Assembly: GCF_040869045.1 (NCBI RefSeq)
Contig: NC_090319.1
Coordinates: forward strand, 228,570,490 to 228,634,489
Source: Eurosta solidaginis
Lineage: Eukaryota > Arthropoda > Insecta > Diptera > Tephritidae
Reading direction: 5' to 3'
DNA length: 64,000 nt
Below, one piece after another: positions 43,077 to 52,638 of the stretch; the first letter of the stretch is position 1; each line of letters starts with the position of its first letter. A model generated the notes under the pieces. That model saw nothing but the letters and a program-made list of their open reading frames with translations, did no database searches and was not told the DNA's origin. Both the position numbers and the translations under genes were made by a program.

Positions 43077-43186
43077 TATTATGTACCTACTTTGAATTTA
43101 TATACTTTAAATTTATAAAATTATTTTTATCATGTACACTTTTGTTCATGAAAATTTTGGTATTCAAAATACAATTTTTTCTGATT

Positions 43187-43591
43187 CAAGGTGCTATTCG
43201 AGCTCAAGGCCACAACAATAATTTTTTTCTAATGATAATTATTATTTTTTAATTTTTCTAAATTTGAAAAATTGTATTTTGTTTTTGGAATAGTAAGTAG
43301 AAAATTTGCCAGTCAAACAAACCACCGCTGTATAGCTAAATGGTTAGCACAGCGTGCCTAAAGCGTACTGATGATGAAGGTTTAGCACCCCTCGAAATGG
43401 ACCTATCTGCGCAGCTATGGCAGGTTGTCTAAAAAAATTTTCTACTTACTATTCCAAAAACAAAATGCAATTTTTCAAATTTAGAAAAATTTAAAAATAA
43501 CAATAATTATCATTAGAAAAAATTATTGTTCTGGCCTTGAGCTCGAATCGAACCTTGAATCATGTATCTATAGGCCGATAAAAACAAAAAT
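43187..43591 (+). mobile_element. Palindromic retroposon with tRNA-like core
   Basis: 405 bases flanked by the 14-mer AATTTTTTCTGATT at 43173-43186 and 43592-43605, a long target duplication typical of LINE-mediated insertion. The arms are about 150-base inverted repeats (GAGCTCAAGGCC...TTTGAAAAATTGTATTTTG and the complement). The loop holds an A-box-like TAGCTAAATGGTTAGCA. The tail is A-rich (AAAAACAAAAA). A relic of the same family is at 26.77-27.15 kb. Confidence 0.85.
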
Positions 43592-43680
43592 AATTTTTTC
43601 TGATTAATTAAAAAAATATGAACTTTTAAACAAAATAAAAGTTGTTAATTAATAAGTTAATTATATTAGATAACTACATT

Positions 43681-44575
43681 TGGCGATCCTGTAATCGAAC
43701 CAATTAAACCTCACAATTTTTTTAAGAAGTGCCACTATTGTTGAAACTATTTGGTGATCATCATAACTTTGTGCGTGCGACTAACAGGATTAAGTGGAAC
43801 CTCAACTGTGATTATTAGTGCTATTAGTAATCATACATTACCACCAACCCATGAAAAAGATATTCGTAAATTCAAAAAGCAAATAAATTATTAATAAAAC
43901 TCAAACACGCTTTAAAAATATTTAAAAAATATATAAATAAATATCAAAATTTCACCAAATTGATAAGCAAATTAAATGGATAATAAATAATTAATCGGAA
44001 TTAAAAAAAAAAAATTCATGTTTTAAAATTGCGCACGAGCAGTTTCTTTGGTGTTGTTGTTTTGAGAATTCTTTCCCAATTTATTAAAAAAAAAAAACCT
44101 AAAGAACAACGCAGACAAAAATATTTGATTACAATTAATAAACCAGATTTTTTTTTGCTAAATATTTATAAAATAAACCACTTGAAAATTACAATCAATA
44201 TTTATGAATCGTGCCCTAATTTATTTGAAGATCAACGAAAACAAAATGAATAAGTACGTTATTTTTACCTGATTTATTACTTATTTTCAACAATCAATAT
44301 TGCAACAAATTAAGTTTTACAAATAACTTAAACGCCATTGCAAATAATTTCATCAATCAAATTTTCAACAAATTAAATATACATTTACATATTTATATGT
44401 ATAATTAAAATTTAAAATGTTTAATATTTAACAAAATTAATTATTTAAATTAAACATTTATTTCATTTTTAAATTTCCATCTTTTAATTTTTTAATATTA
44501 TCTATCATCTGTAGTCTTATTATTATTTTTTTTAAACTCTTTTCTTGAGAAATTTTTATTTTTATTTTATGAAAA
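43681..44575. other. AT-rich leader of the CsRn1-like element
   Basis: Begins with TGGCGATCCTGTAATCG, the presumed primer-binding site. No coding sequence until the Gag ATG at 44576. Confidence 0.6.
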
Positions 44576-45540
44576 ATGCTTTCTCGTTCACCCATTCGTA
44601 CACGTAATTTAACAAATTTAGAAAACCAAAACAATAATAATACAATGAATACGATAGATCAAAATAAAACACAAAACTCTCATCCACCGACAACAATAGA
44701 AGACAATTCAAATTCAAGACACAATATAGTTAAATATATTAAACTACCTTCATTTTGGCAAGAATGTCCTGATGCTTGGTTTTTACTCGTTAAAGGACAA
44801 TTAATAACATAAACGATAATAATTTAAAATTTCTAAATTTCCTTGTAACACTTCAACGAGATAATATTTCAAAAATTTATGACGTAATTAATCCTCCTCC
44901 TTTTTTAACAAAAATGCTACAAAAAAAAAGATTTTGTGTGACAGATTTTCTCTTAGTGAAGAAAGAAGATTAGAACAATTCTTTTCAAAAACAGAACTCG
45001 GTGATCGTTCACCATATGAATTATTTAGATGCATGAAATCTCTTATACATAGGTTCTGATTGAATTGTTAGTCAAGAATTATTTTTTAAACCTTGGATTC
45101 GAAAATTACCACAAGAAATAAATATTCATTTAACCTCTAGTAATAATCAAAATAAAGATGAAATAATTATTTTAGCAAACAAATTATTCGATTTGATTAA
45201 CAAATCACAATCTTCAAAATCTTCTGCAATAACTATCATTAACAATAACGTTTTAGAACAATGTATTAAAAATTTGACGGAATTAACAACAGCTATATAC
45301 CAAAATTTAAATAAAATTACCGCTGATATCAATGAATTACAAATTCGATCTAGATCTAAAGATAGAAGATCTAAATCAAGAAATTTTTCTAGATTTAGAA
45401 GTTCAGACCAAACAATTTATTTGCATCATATCGTAAATTTAAAAATAATGCTGCTAAATGTATTAAACCATGCAATTTTAATTCAAATAATAACTCAAAT
45501 ACAAATTCTTGAAACTAAAACAATCCATTATGTCGGTGGC
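44576..45540 (+). pseudogene. CsRn1-like Gag
   Basis: The ORF from 44576 has an N/T-rich start and then KLPSFWQECPDAWFLLVKGQ, the conserved FW...WF segment at the start of CsRn1-type capsid. It stops at 44812. Homology continues in other frames: SEERRLEQFF, KTELGDRSPYELFRCMKSL near 44950-45050, and a helical C-terminus (45193-45540) with an RSRSKDRRSKSRNFSRF basic stretch. Gag of this clade forms the particle. At least two stops and a frameshift are present. Confidence 0.75.
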
Positions 45541-46440
45541 TAATAATGGATATGAAAGTAAATCATCTCGCCGCCTATTTATTTATGATAAATTTAAAGA
45601 ATTGTCATTTTTAATCGATACTGGCGCAACAGTTTCTGTTATTCCATCTTCAAAATTCAAATCTTACAAACGTAATTCTGATTTGTTGTTGTTGTGCGAT
45701 AAGGACACTCCCCGAAGGCGTGTTATCGAGTTGATGGCCCTTTGCTGGATACAGATCCGGTACGTTGCAGCACCAAGCCTGACCATTTCGGGAACGATTT
45801 GTTATGACCACATGCGACCTTCTAGGCCATACCGCCCTCCCACCCCCTAGATCCATGAGGAGTTGGGGTAGCCAGAGCCTCGGCTGCTAGTGAAACAGGA
45901 TTCTCCACGGATAGGTGAGGTTGACAATTGGGTTTGGAGAAGCTATGTATTGCGCTGGCAACCTGAAAGGGCTGCACTACATAAATCCCTTGAATCCGGT
46001 ATTTTAGTCACCTCTTACGACAGGCATACCCACCGCGGGTATATTCTAACCCCCTAACCCTCTGGTGGGGGGGGGGGGGGGGGGTAATTCTGATCTCAAT
46101 TTAACGGCTGCTAATGGATCTAATATACAAACGTTTGGAACGAAACTTTTAAAAATTGATTTAGGTTTAAGACGTGATTTCCAATTTTTTAGAAAAAATT
46201 TGTATATTAGTTGATATGAAAAACAAATAAATAAAAACCAAATTAAAAGTTTCAGGTTCTTCTGATTTGTGTGAGATATATTCGATTAAAATATCTTTTT
46301 CAGAAAATTAATTTACCAACATTTTAAATCAATTTCCTTCAATTACTTGTGAACCATATTACACTAAACATTTGCAACATCAAAGGGTTCATCGCATTGA
46401 AACAAAAGGTGTTTTCGTCTTGACCCAATTAAATTAAAAA
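45541..46440 (+). pseudogene. CsRn1-like protease region, split by a retroposon
   Basis: The retropepsin start is in frame at 45590-45682: LSFLIDTGATVSVIPSSKF, with the DTGA active site intact. A 401-bp retroposon then interrupts it. The protease resumes at 46095 (LNLTAANGSNIQTFGTK) and decays through several stops to about 46440. Confidence 0.8.
45683..46083 (-). mobile_element. CAA-tailed short retroposon, copy 1 (minus orientation)
   Basis: 401 bases flanked by GTAATTCTGAT at 45672-45682 and 46084-46094. In minus orientation it ends in (CAA)n. It shares with 60338-60586 the segments GGTTAGAATATACCCGCGG, GGTATGCCTGTCGTAAG, CGTACCGGATCTGTA and CCTTCGGGGAG. The 5' end in this orientation is a run of C (18 G on the plus strand). 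Confidence 0.88.
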
Positions 46441-48160
46441 TAGCTAAAACTGAATTTGAATTTTTAATAAAAACAGGTATTTGTGGACCTTCTAGTTCTC
46501 ATATTGCTTCTCCTCTACATTTAGTTCCTAAGAAAGAACCTAACGATTGGAGACCTTGTGGAGATTATAGGCGACTTAATTTTATTACAACACCAGATCG
46601 ATATCCATTACCTATATTCATGACTTACATATAGATTTAAAAAATAAAAAAATTTTTTCAAAAATTTATCTTGTTCCTGCATATAACCAGATTCCAATGG
46701 CAGAAGAAGATATTCACAAAACAGCAATTACTACTCCATTTGGCATGTTTGAGTTTATACGTATGCCATTTGGTCTTCAAAACAGTGCTCAAACGTTTCA
46801 ACGTTTTATTAATGAAGTATTCTCAGGTTTAGATTTTCTTTTTATTTTTGTTTTTGTTTACATTGATGGCATACTTGTTGCTAGTGATAATGAAGTTCAA
46901 CATATTGAACATTTAAAATCTGTATTTCAAAGACTCGAGAAATATAATTTAAATATTAAACTACATAAATGTATCGTTGGAGTAACTAAATTAGATTTTC
47001 TCAGTTAAGAAACTTTTTCTCAAGGTATTACACCTTTTTTAGAACGCATTGAAGTCATCACTAATTTTGAAAAACCAATTTCTATTAATAAATTACAAAA
47101 ATTTCTTGGAATGGTAAATTATTATCATAGATATGTTAAAATATTAGCAGTAGAACTTTGTCCTCTACACGAAATGTTAACATTTACAATTAAAAACAAA
47201 CTAAAACAATTAAATTGGATTGAGAAGACCAACAGCTATTGAAAATGTTAAAATCCTTTTACTCAAAAAACTTTACTTTCACATTTCGACAAACATGGTC
47301 AACTTTCACTTGCAGTATATGCATCAAATATAGCAATTGGAGCAGATTTACAACAAGATAGCAACAACAATTAAGAACCACTTGCTTACTTTTCACGTAA
47401 ATTAACACCAACTGAAATGAATTACTCATCATTTGACAGAGAACTTTTAGCGGTTTACAATTCTATTAAACATTTTAAACATTTTTTAGAAGGTAGAAGT
47501 TTTACTGTTTATACTGACCATAAACCATTTACTCATATTTTAAATTCAAAAAAAGATAGATCACCTCGTCAGATTCGACATCTTGAATACATAGCTCAAT
47601 TCACTAGTGATATCCAATTCATTTCAGGAAAAGAAAATATTGTTGCTCACACACTATCTAGAATTCCTGATATTTATGATATTTCAACTGAAGATATTAA
47701 TTTTCAAATTTTATATGAAGAGCAACAAAAAGATAAAAATTTTTCTGATATATTATCTGATAAAAATTTTAATAGTAATTTGAAACAAATTAACATACCA
47801 TTTCTTAATCTAAATATTTGGTGTGATACTTCTCAACAACCATTTAAACCATTTGTTCCAAATTCAATGCGAAAAATTATTTTCGATAAAATTCATTCTT
47901 TATCACATCCTAGTGTTCGAACAACTAGACGTCTAATTCAATTGAAATATTTTTGGCCAAATATGCGAAAAGAAATTAATAATTTTACAACAACATATAT
48001 TAATTGTCAAAAATTTTAAATTTCAAAGTATACGAAAACTCCAGTTAAGAAAATTGATATACCTTCTGGTCGTTTTCTACATATTCGTATGGATCTTGTT
48101 GGACCATTACCTATTTCAAAAGACAATCAGTATATTTAACTATTATTGATAGACATACGC
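46440..48160 (+). pseudogene. CsRn1-like reverse transcriptase, RNase H and integrase N-terminus
   Basis: RT fingers ([20 protein letters not shown]) lie at 46490-46580 and the palm ORF at 46697-47008 (TPFGMFEFIRMPFGLQNSAQ). The catalytic box at 46859-46870 reads YIDG, not YIDD. The thumb (FLGMVNYYHRY) is in another frame. RNase H (47280-47700) reads VYAS where TDAS is usual, so its first Asp (47318-47320) is also lost; DHKPFTHIL and AHTLSR follow. The integrase zinc region (PSVRTTRRLIQLKYFWPNM) ends with TYINCQKF at 48018, then a frame shift leads to MDLVGPLPIS, with the first core Asp. Dead in both enzymes. Confidence 0.88.
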
Positions 48161-48164
48161 GGTG

Positions 48165-48545
48165 GCCCGAAGAATCATATATATTATTTCTAATTGCTGT
48201 TTTTATGTACGGGTCCCTTTTTCGCTCTTATTTGGAATCCAAATCTATAAATAACGTTTTGGTTGTAAATATGGAGATTCGGGTTATTAGCGAGCTTTGG
48301 GCAATTTTGGTCGTAAAGCTTTTGTTTAGCTATATTTTATTAAAATAATTTGTTAAAAATAAATAAATGAGCACACAAAGAAATCTATTTGTACTATGGC
48401 ACTATTGTGAATATTTTCACTGCATTACTGGCAGTTGCTATCATACGCTAGATGGCAGCGCAAGCTGTAAGTTTTAATTGATTGATAGAATAGCTGATTT
48501 TTGTTGATGTTTGATTTGGTTGCACAATATGCGCACGGGTCCGGC
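48165..48545. mobile_element. About 380-bp insertion in the integrase
   Basis: Integrase coding stops after DIRGGPK-type sequence (other frame RWPEE) and resumes at about 48546 with YPLKDISTNTVANTF. The intervening AT-rich DNA has no ORF. CGGGTCC occurs near its left part (48210) and right end (48537). No inverted termini were found, so the class is undetermined. Confidence 0.6.
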
Positions 48546-49297
48546 TCGTATCCACTTAAAGATATTTCAACAAACACTGTTGCAAATACATTTGCACAAA
48601 ATTATATTCCTCGTTTTGGTATTCCACTTAATATAACAGTTGATCAAGGTTCACAACTTACTTCAAAACTATTTGCTGAATTAACAAAATTATTAGGTTC
48701 ACATAAAATACATACTTCTCCATATCATCCACAATCAAATGGAATGATAGAAAGGTTCCATAGAACATTAAAAACTTCAGTTACAGCGTCTTATGATTCA
48801 ATACATTGGTCAGATATTTTACCTTGGATTCTTTTAGGTTTACGAACTGCAGTTAAGGAAGACCTTAAATGTTCTTCTGCTGAACTTGATTACGGACAAA
48901 CGTTAGACTGCCTGGTGAACTAATTGTTTCTAATAATGATGATGAAATTGATAATACAAATGAAACTCTCTCTAAACTAAGGGAATATTTTTCAATTGTT
49001 CGAACAAAAATGTTTCATCACACTAAAGAATATAATAGTTTTGTACCAAAATCTTTAATTAATTGTGAATATGTTTTTGTTAAAGTTGTAAATAAAACAA
49101 ATTTACAAGCACCATTTGAAGGACCATTTAAAGCTATTTCCAAATTTGAAAAAACTTTTAAGATTCAATATGGAAATAAAATTAAAACCGTTTCATTAGA
49201 TTTACTTAAACCTGCACATATAAATAATACCACACAAAACACATGCATTGTTACAAAAGCACAACCAAAAAAAAAAATTTCTTTTAATATTAATTAA
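48546..49297 (+). pseudogene. CsRn1-like integrase core and C-terminus
   Basis: Contains the second Asp (VDQGSQLTSKLF) and the catalytic Glu (NGMIERFHRTLK), then WSDILPWILLGLRTAVKEDL, characteristic of this clade. A frameshift near 48920 separates the C-terminal domain at 49010-49297 (YVFVKVVNKTNLQAPFEGPF, KTVSLDLLKPAH). It ends at TAA 49295, followed by a purine-rich GGAGGGGAAATAA before the 3' LTR. Confidence 0.88.
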
Positions 49298-49336
49298 TGT
49301 TTATTGAATTTATCGTTTCACTGGAGGGGAAATAAA

Positions 49337-49515
49337 TATAGGGTTCATTATTATGTACGTACTTTGAATTTATCTACTTTAAATTTATAAAATTATTTTT
49401 ATCATGTACACTTTTGTTCATGAAAATTTTTGTATTCAAAATATAAATTTTTTGATTAATTTAAAAAATATGAAATTTTAAAATATCAACAAAATAAAAG
49501 TTGTTAATTAATAAG
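49337..49515 (+). mobile_element. 3' LTR of the CsRn1-like element, first part
   Basis: TATAGGGTTCATTATTATG to GTTGTTAATTAATAAG, matching 43065-43660 without its retroposon. It is cut at TAAG (49512-49515) by the minus-strand Gypsy; the end is at 55259-55279. Confidence 0.9.
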
Positions 49516-49983
49516 TGTAGGACGACCGTTCAGTTTAATGGTTCACTTTATTCTGATTTTCTTGTTGTACAAAATGTCGCTTACAAGCTACGTATATTCT
49601 GCCTATACATATATTCCTGTGTATATTATATGACAAATACTAGATACATGAAATTATTTGAAACATAACCGCCTTATTTTCTATTCATATTCTATATCAA
49701 AGTACATGAGTGTCAAGCTTCAACCGCAATGCAGTATGTACGAGTATACATGTATTTAGAGTAGAGAAACACATACTTATGTATTATGTATGTATTTATA
49801 CTCGAACGTGTTGATCAATAGCGCTACAAGGCAAGAGCGAGCGCTCAAACTGTAACTATAGCATGTTCGCTATTTACCAACATAGCCAACCATATGTAAA
49901 TCCTTTGTCTCATATATTTTATGTACAGTGTGTACCACTTAGATGTTACCACAGTGTGTGCCACTTGGATGTTACCTACTACA
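49516..49983 (-). mobile_element. 3' LTR of the young Gypsy
   Basis: 468 bases, same ends as 54791-55258. Its first bases on the minus strand (TGTAG) supply the pol stop codon. Confidence 0.93.
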
Positions 49984-51139
49984 ATTCGGTCATCCTGACA
50001 ATTGAGATCACCTGATCTCTAGTATGTTGGTCTGAACACCCCTTGAACCACGGCCGGATATTTCCTACTGCCCATACGCCTTTGTATGGTATTCTAGACT
50101 GTTGAAACCCTTCCACGTCTTCCAGAACATACCTATCATTACGTAAGACCTTTGCTATTTTGTAGGGACCTTTGAACTTTGGGATGAGTTTTTTAGATGT
50201 ACCTACGTGGCAATCGAAATTCTTTATTACCACATAATCGCCCTCTTTGTATTCTGTCGGGGTTCGTCTTTTCTTGTCAACATACTGTTTATTATAATCT
50301 TGCACTAGCTTTTCGCATTCTTTCGCTTTTTCTCTAATCTCTTTGTCTTTTAAAGTTTCCATAAATATATCTTCTACCTTTCCGCGCTGCTTTACTCCGA
50401 AAAGCATCGCACTGGGATATTCCTTTATTGTGCGGTGTATTGTATTGTTAATGGCATATTCAACTGTATCTAATACATTATCCCAGTGTACGTTCTTTTC
50501 GGAATCTGTAAGTTTTGCAATCATTGGCCCTAACGTCCTGTTCACCCGTTCAACCTGTCCATTAGCCTGTGGCGAACCTGTGGCAATCTTTATGTGCTTT
50601 ACGTTTTCTTCCTCTAGAAATTTTTGGAACTCGTTTGACGTAAAACAACTCCCTCTATCTGAGACTATGTATTTCGGTCGGCTATAAGAACGAAAGTAGT
50701 CTTTCAAAGCTATGACAACCTCTTTTGTACTTGTCGTTTTAGTCGGGTATAACCTAACAAATTTCGTATGGGCATCTATAATGACGAGGATGTGTTTCTT
50801 TATGCGGGAGCTATCTATTGGTCCAAAATGGTCGATATGTACTACTTCAAACGGACTACCATCTTTTGGAATGCTATGCAAAAATCCTTCTTCGCGTCCC
50901 CGTTTTGAAGAGAAAACTATACATTTCAAGCAGTTTTGTATGTGAGTTGCTATTTTCTGCTTCATTTTGGGAAACCAATAAGTTTTCGAAATAAGGTCAA
51001 ACGTTTTATCAACACCGGTATGTCCCATCTCATCATGATATTTAAACATGACATGAATTTCCATTTCACCCGGAACATAAAAAACAACACCTCCACTTTC
51101 TTTTTCCCTATATATAACCCCACTTCGCATTTCAAACAA
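49979..51139 (-). CDS. Gypsy integrase of the young element
   Basis: A 386-codon open stretch, the 3' part of pol. Zinc-binding region: HTGVDKTFDLISKTYWFP, NCLKCIVF. Core: first Asp in VVHIDHFGP, second in IVSDRGSCF, Glu in GQVERVNRT, all intact. The C-terminal domain (KEGDYVVIKNF, KFKGPYKIAKVLRNDRYVLE) is complete. The stop codon TAG at 49979-49981 lies inside the LTR terminus. In a complete pol this part is fused to RT-RNase H; here a frameshift near 50960-51139 separates them, so it would not be made in the normal polyprotein. Confidence 0.9.
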   Translation of the reverse strand: MFEMRSGVIYREKESGGVVFYVPGEMEIHVMFKYHDEMGHTGVDKTFDLISKTYWFPKMKQKIATHIQNCLKCIVFSSKRGREEGFLHSIPKDGSPFEVVHIDHFGPIDSSRIKKHILVIIDAHTKFVRLYPTKTTSTKEVVIALKDYFRSYSRPKYIVSDRGSCFTSNEFQKFLEEENVKHIKIATGSPQANGQVERVNRTLGPMIAKLTDSEKNVHWDNVLDTVEYAINNTIHRTIKEYPSAMLFGVKQRGKVEDIFMETLKDKEIREKAKECEKLVQDYNKQYVDKKRRTPTEYKEGDYVVIKNFDCHVGTSKKLIPKFKGPYKIAKVLRNDRYVLEDVEGFQQSRIPYKGVWAVGNIRPWFKGCSDQHTRDQVISIVRMTEL

Positions 51140-52623
51140 ACCGTTCCTGCTTTTTCGAGTTTTTCTCGTAATGTTTTTATCTGCGTATCTTTTACTTGGC
51201 AGATGATCAAGTTTTCTTCAAACGTATTGGTTTCAATAGTAGAAATGTTGTTGCACCTACTAAAGGCATCTACATGCTGCATCCGAGATCCCGGAAGATG
51301 TTCTAACACATAGTCGTAGTTCTGGAGCTCTAGAGCCCACCTAGCAATTCTTGGATTTAATTCTTTTTTGTTAAGGGTTAATGTCAACGAATTGCAGTCT
51401 GTGATTATTTTAAACTTGAGGCCCTGTAAATATACTCGGGAACGTTTGAGAGCATATACTATAGAAAGCGTTTCTAGCTCAAAGCTATGGTACTTTGACT
51501 CTGCTTCGCTTGTGCGCTTGGAGAAATAAAAAACTGGGTGCATTTTCCCATCCACCTTCTTCTGCATAAGAATCGCTCCGAAACCGGTTGAACTTGCATC
51601 GCAGTGCAATTCTGTTTCGTCTTGTGGGTTGTAAAAAGCTAGTATGGGATCTTCTAATAATTTTTCTTTGAGAGTTTCGAAACATTTCAATTCTTCGTCC
51701 CCGAATTTAAATTTTCTATCTTTTTTGGTTAAATCATACAATGGCTTAGCAATAACTGAGAAATTTTTAACGAATCTACGAAAATAAGAGCATAGTCCTA
51801 AAAAACTTTGAACTGAATGCACCTTCGTTGGCACCGGGAAATTTCGAATAGCATCAAAGCCCTTTTCATCTGGTTTTATTCCGCTTTTCGATATTGTATA
51901 ACCTAAATACTTTATGTGCGTTTAAAAAAACTCACATTGTCTACTCTCAACTCTAATTTGTTTTGCACTAAACGTTTAAATACTTCTGTTAAAATCTCAA
52001 AATGTTCACTTATACTTCTTGTTGCTATCATAATATCGTCCATGTATACTATCAACCTGTTATCTTTTACCATATCTGCAAAAATCTTATTCACAAAACT
52101 TTGGAACCTTGACGGCGCATTCTTAAGCCCGAAAGGCATGCGCAAAAATTCGAACTGCCCTAATGGAGTGATGAAAGAAGTAAACTTGATTTTTCAAATC
52201 TAGCTTTGTAAAAAATTCTTTTTCTGCTAATCTATCTATTAAATCTTCGATCAGGGGGATTGGATAATTATCTTTCGCTGTTACCTTGTTAAGGGTTCGG
52301 TAGTCTACACACATTCTAATGTCGCCTGTCTTTTTCCGCACTAGTACGATGAGAGACACAAACTCTGACTCACTGGGTTTGATAAAACTCATCTCTAAGT
52401 AGTCATCTAAGAGTTTTTGTAAACATTGTTTTTCAGTATAGGACAATCTTCGCGGTGGACAATTAAATGGTTTAACATTATCTACAACTAATCTCATCTC
52501 GCACTTGACCTGTGGTTCAAGTGGGCGTTCAGTTTTCTGATAAGTAGTTTCAAATAACTCCAAAAGTTTTTGCTGTTCCACGTGACCCAGGTTACTACCG
52601 ATTTTTATTGAATGATTTTCCAA
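50962..52623 (-). pseudogene. Gypsy reverse transcriptase and RNase H of the young element
   Basis: RT begins at 52623 (QVKCEMRLVVDNVKPFNC, SLIVLVRKKTGDIRMCVDYR, FTKLDLKN). Near 52190 a short deletion and frameshift remove part of the palm. It resumes as LRMPFGLKNAPSRFQ with an intact YMDD (RLIVYMDDIMIA) at 52145-51912. A second frameshift in a T run near 51925 precedes the thumb (KVHSVQSFLGLCSYFRRF). RNase H (HCDASSTGFGAILMQ, FELETLSIVYALKR, ITDCNSLTLTL) is complete. At least three frame changes in an element whose LTRs are nearly identical. Confidence 0.9.
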
Positions 52624-52638
52624 ACCATCGCACTCAGT

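Noticed and set aside
43319..43395. Functional tRNA gene
   Set aside because: A-box-like sequence present but no good B box or cloverleaf; it lies in the loop of a palindromic retroposon.
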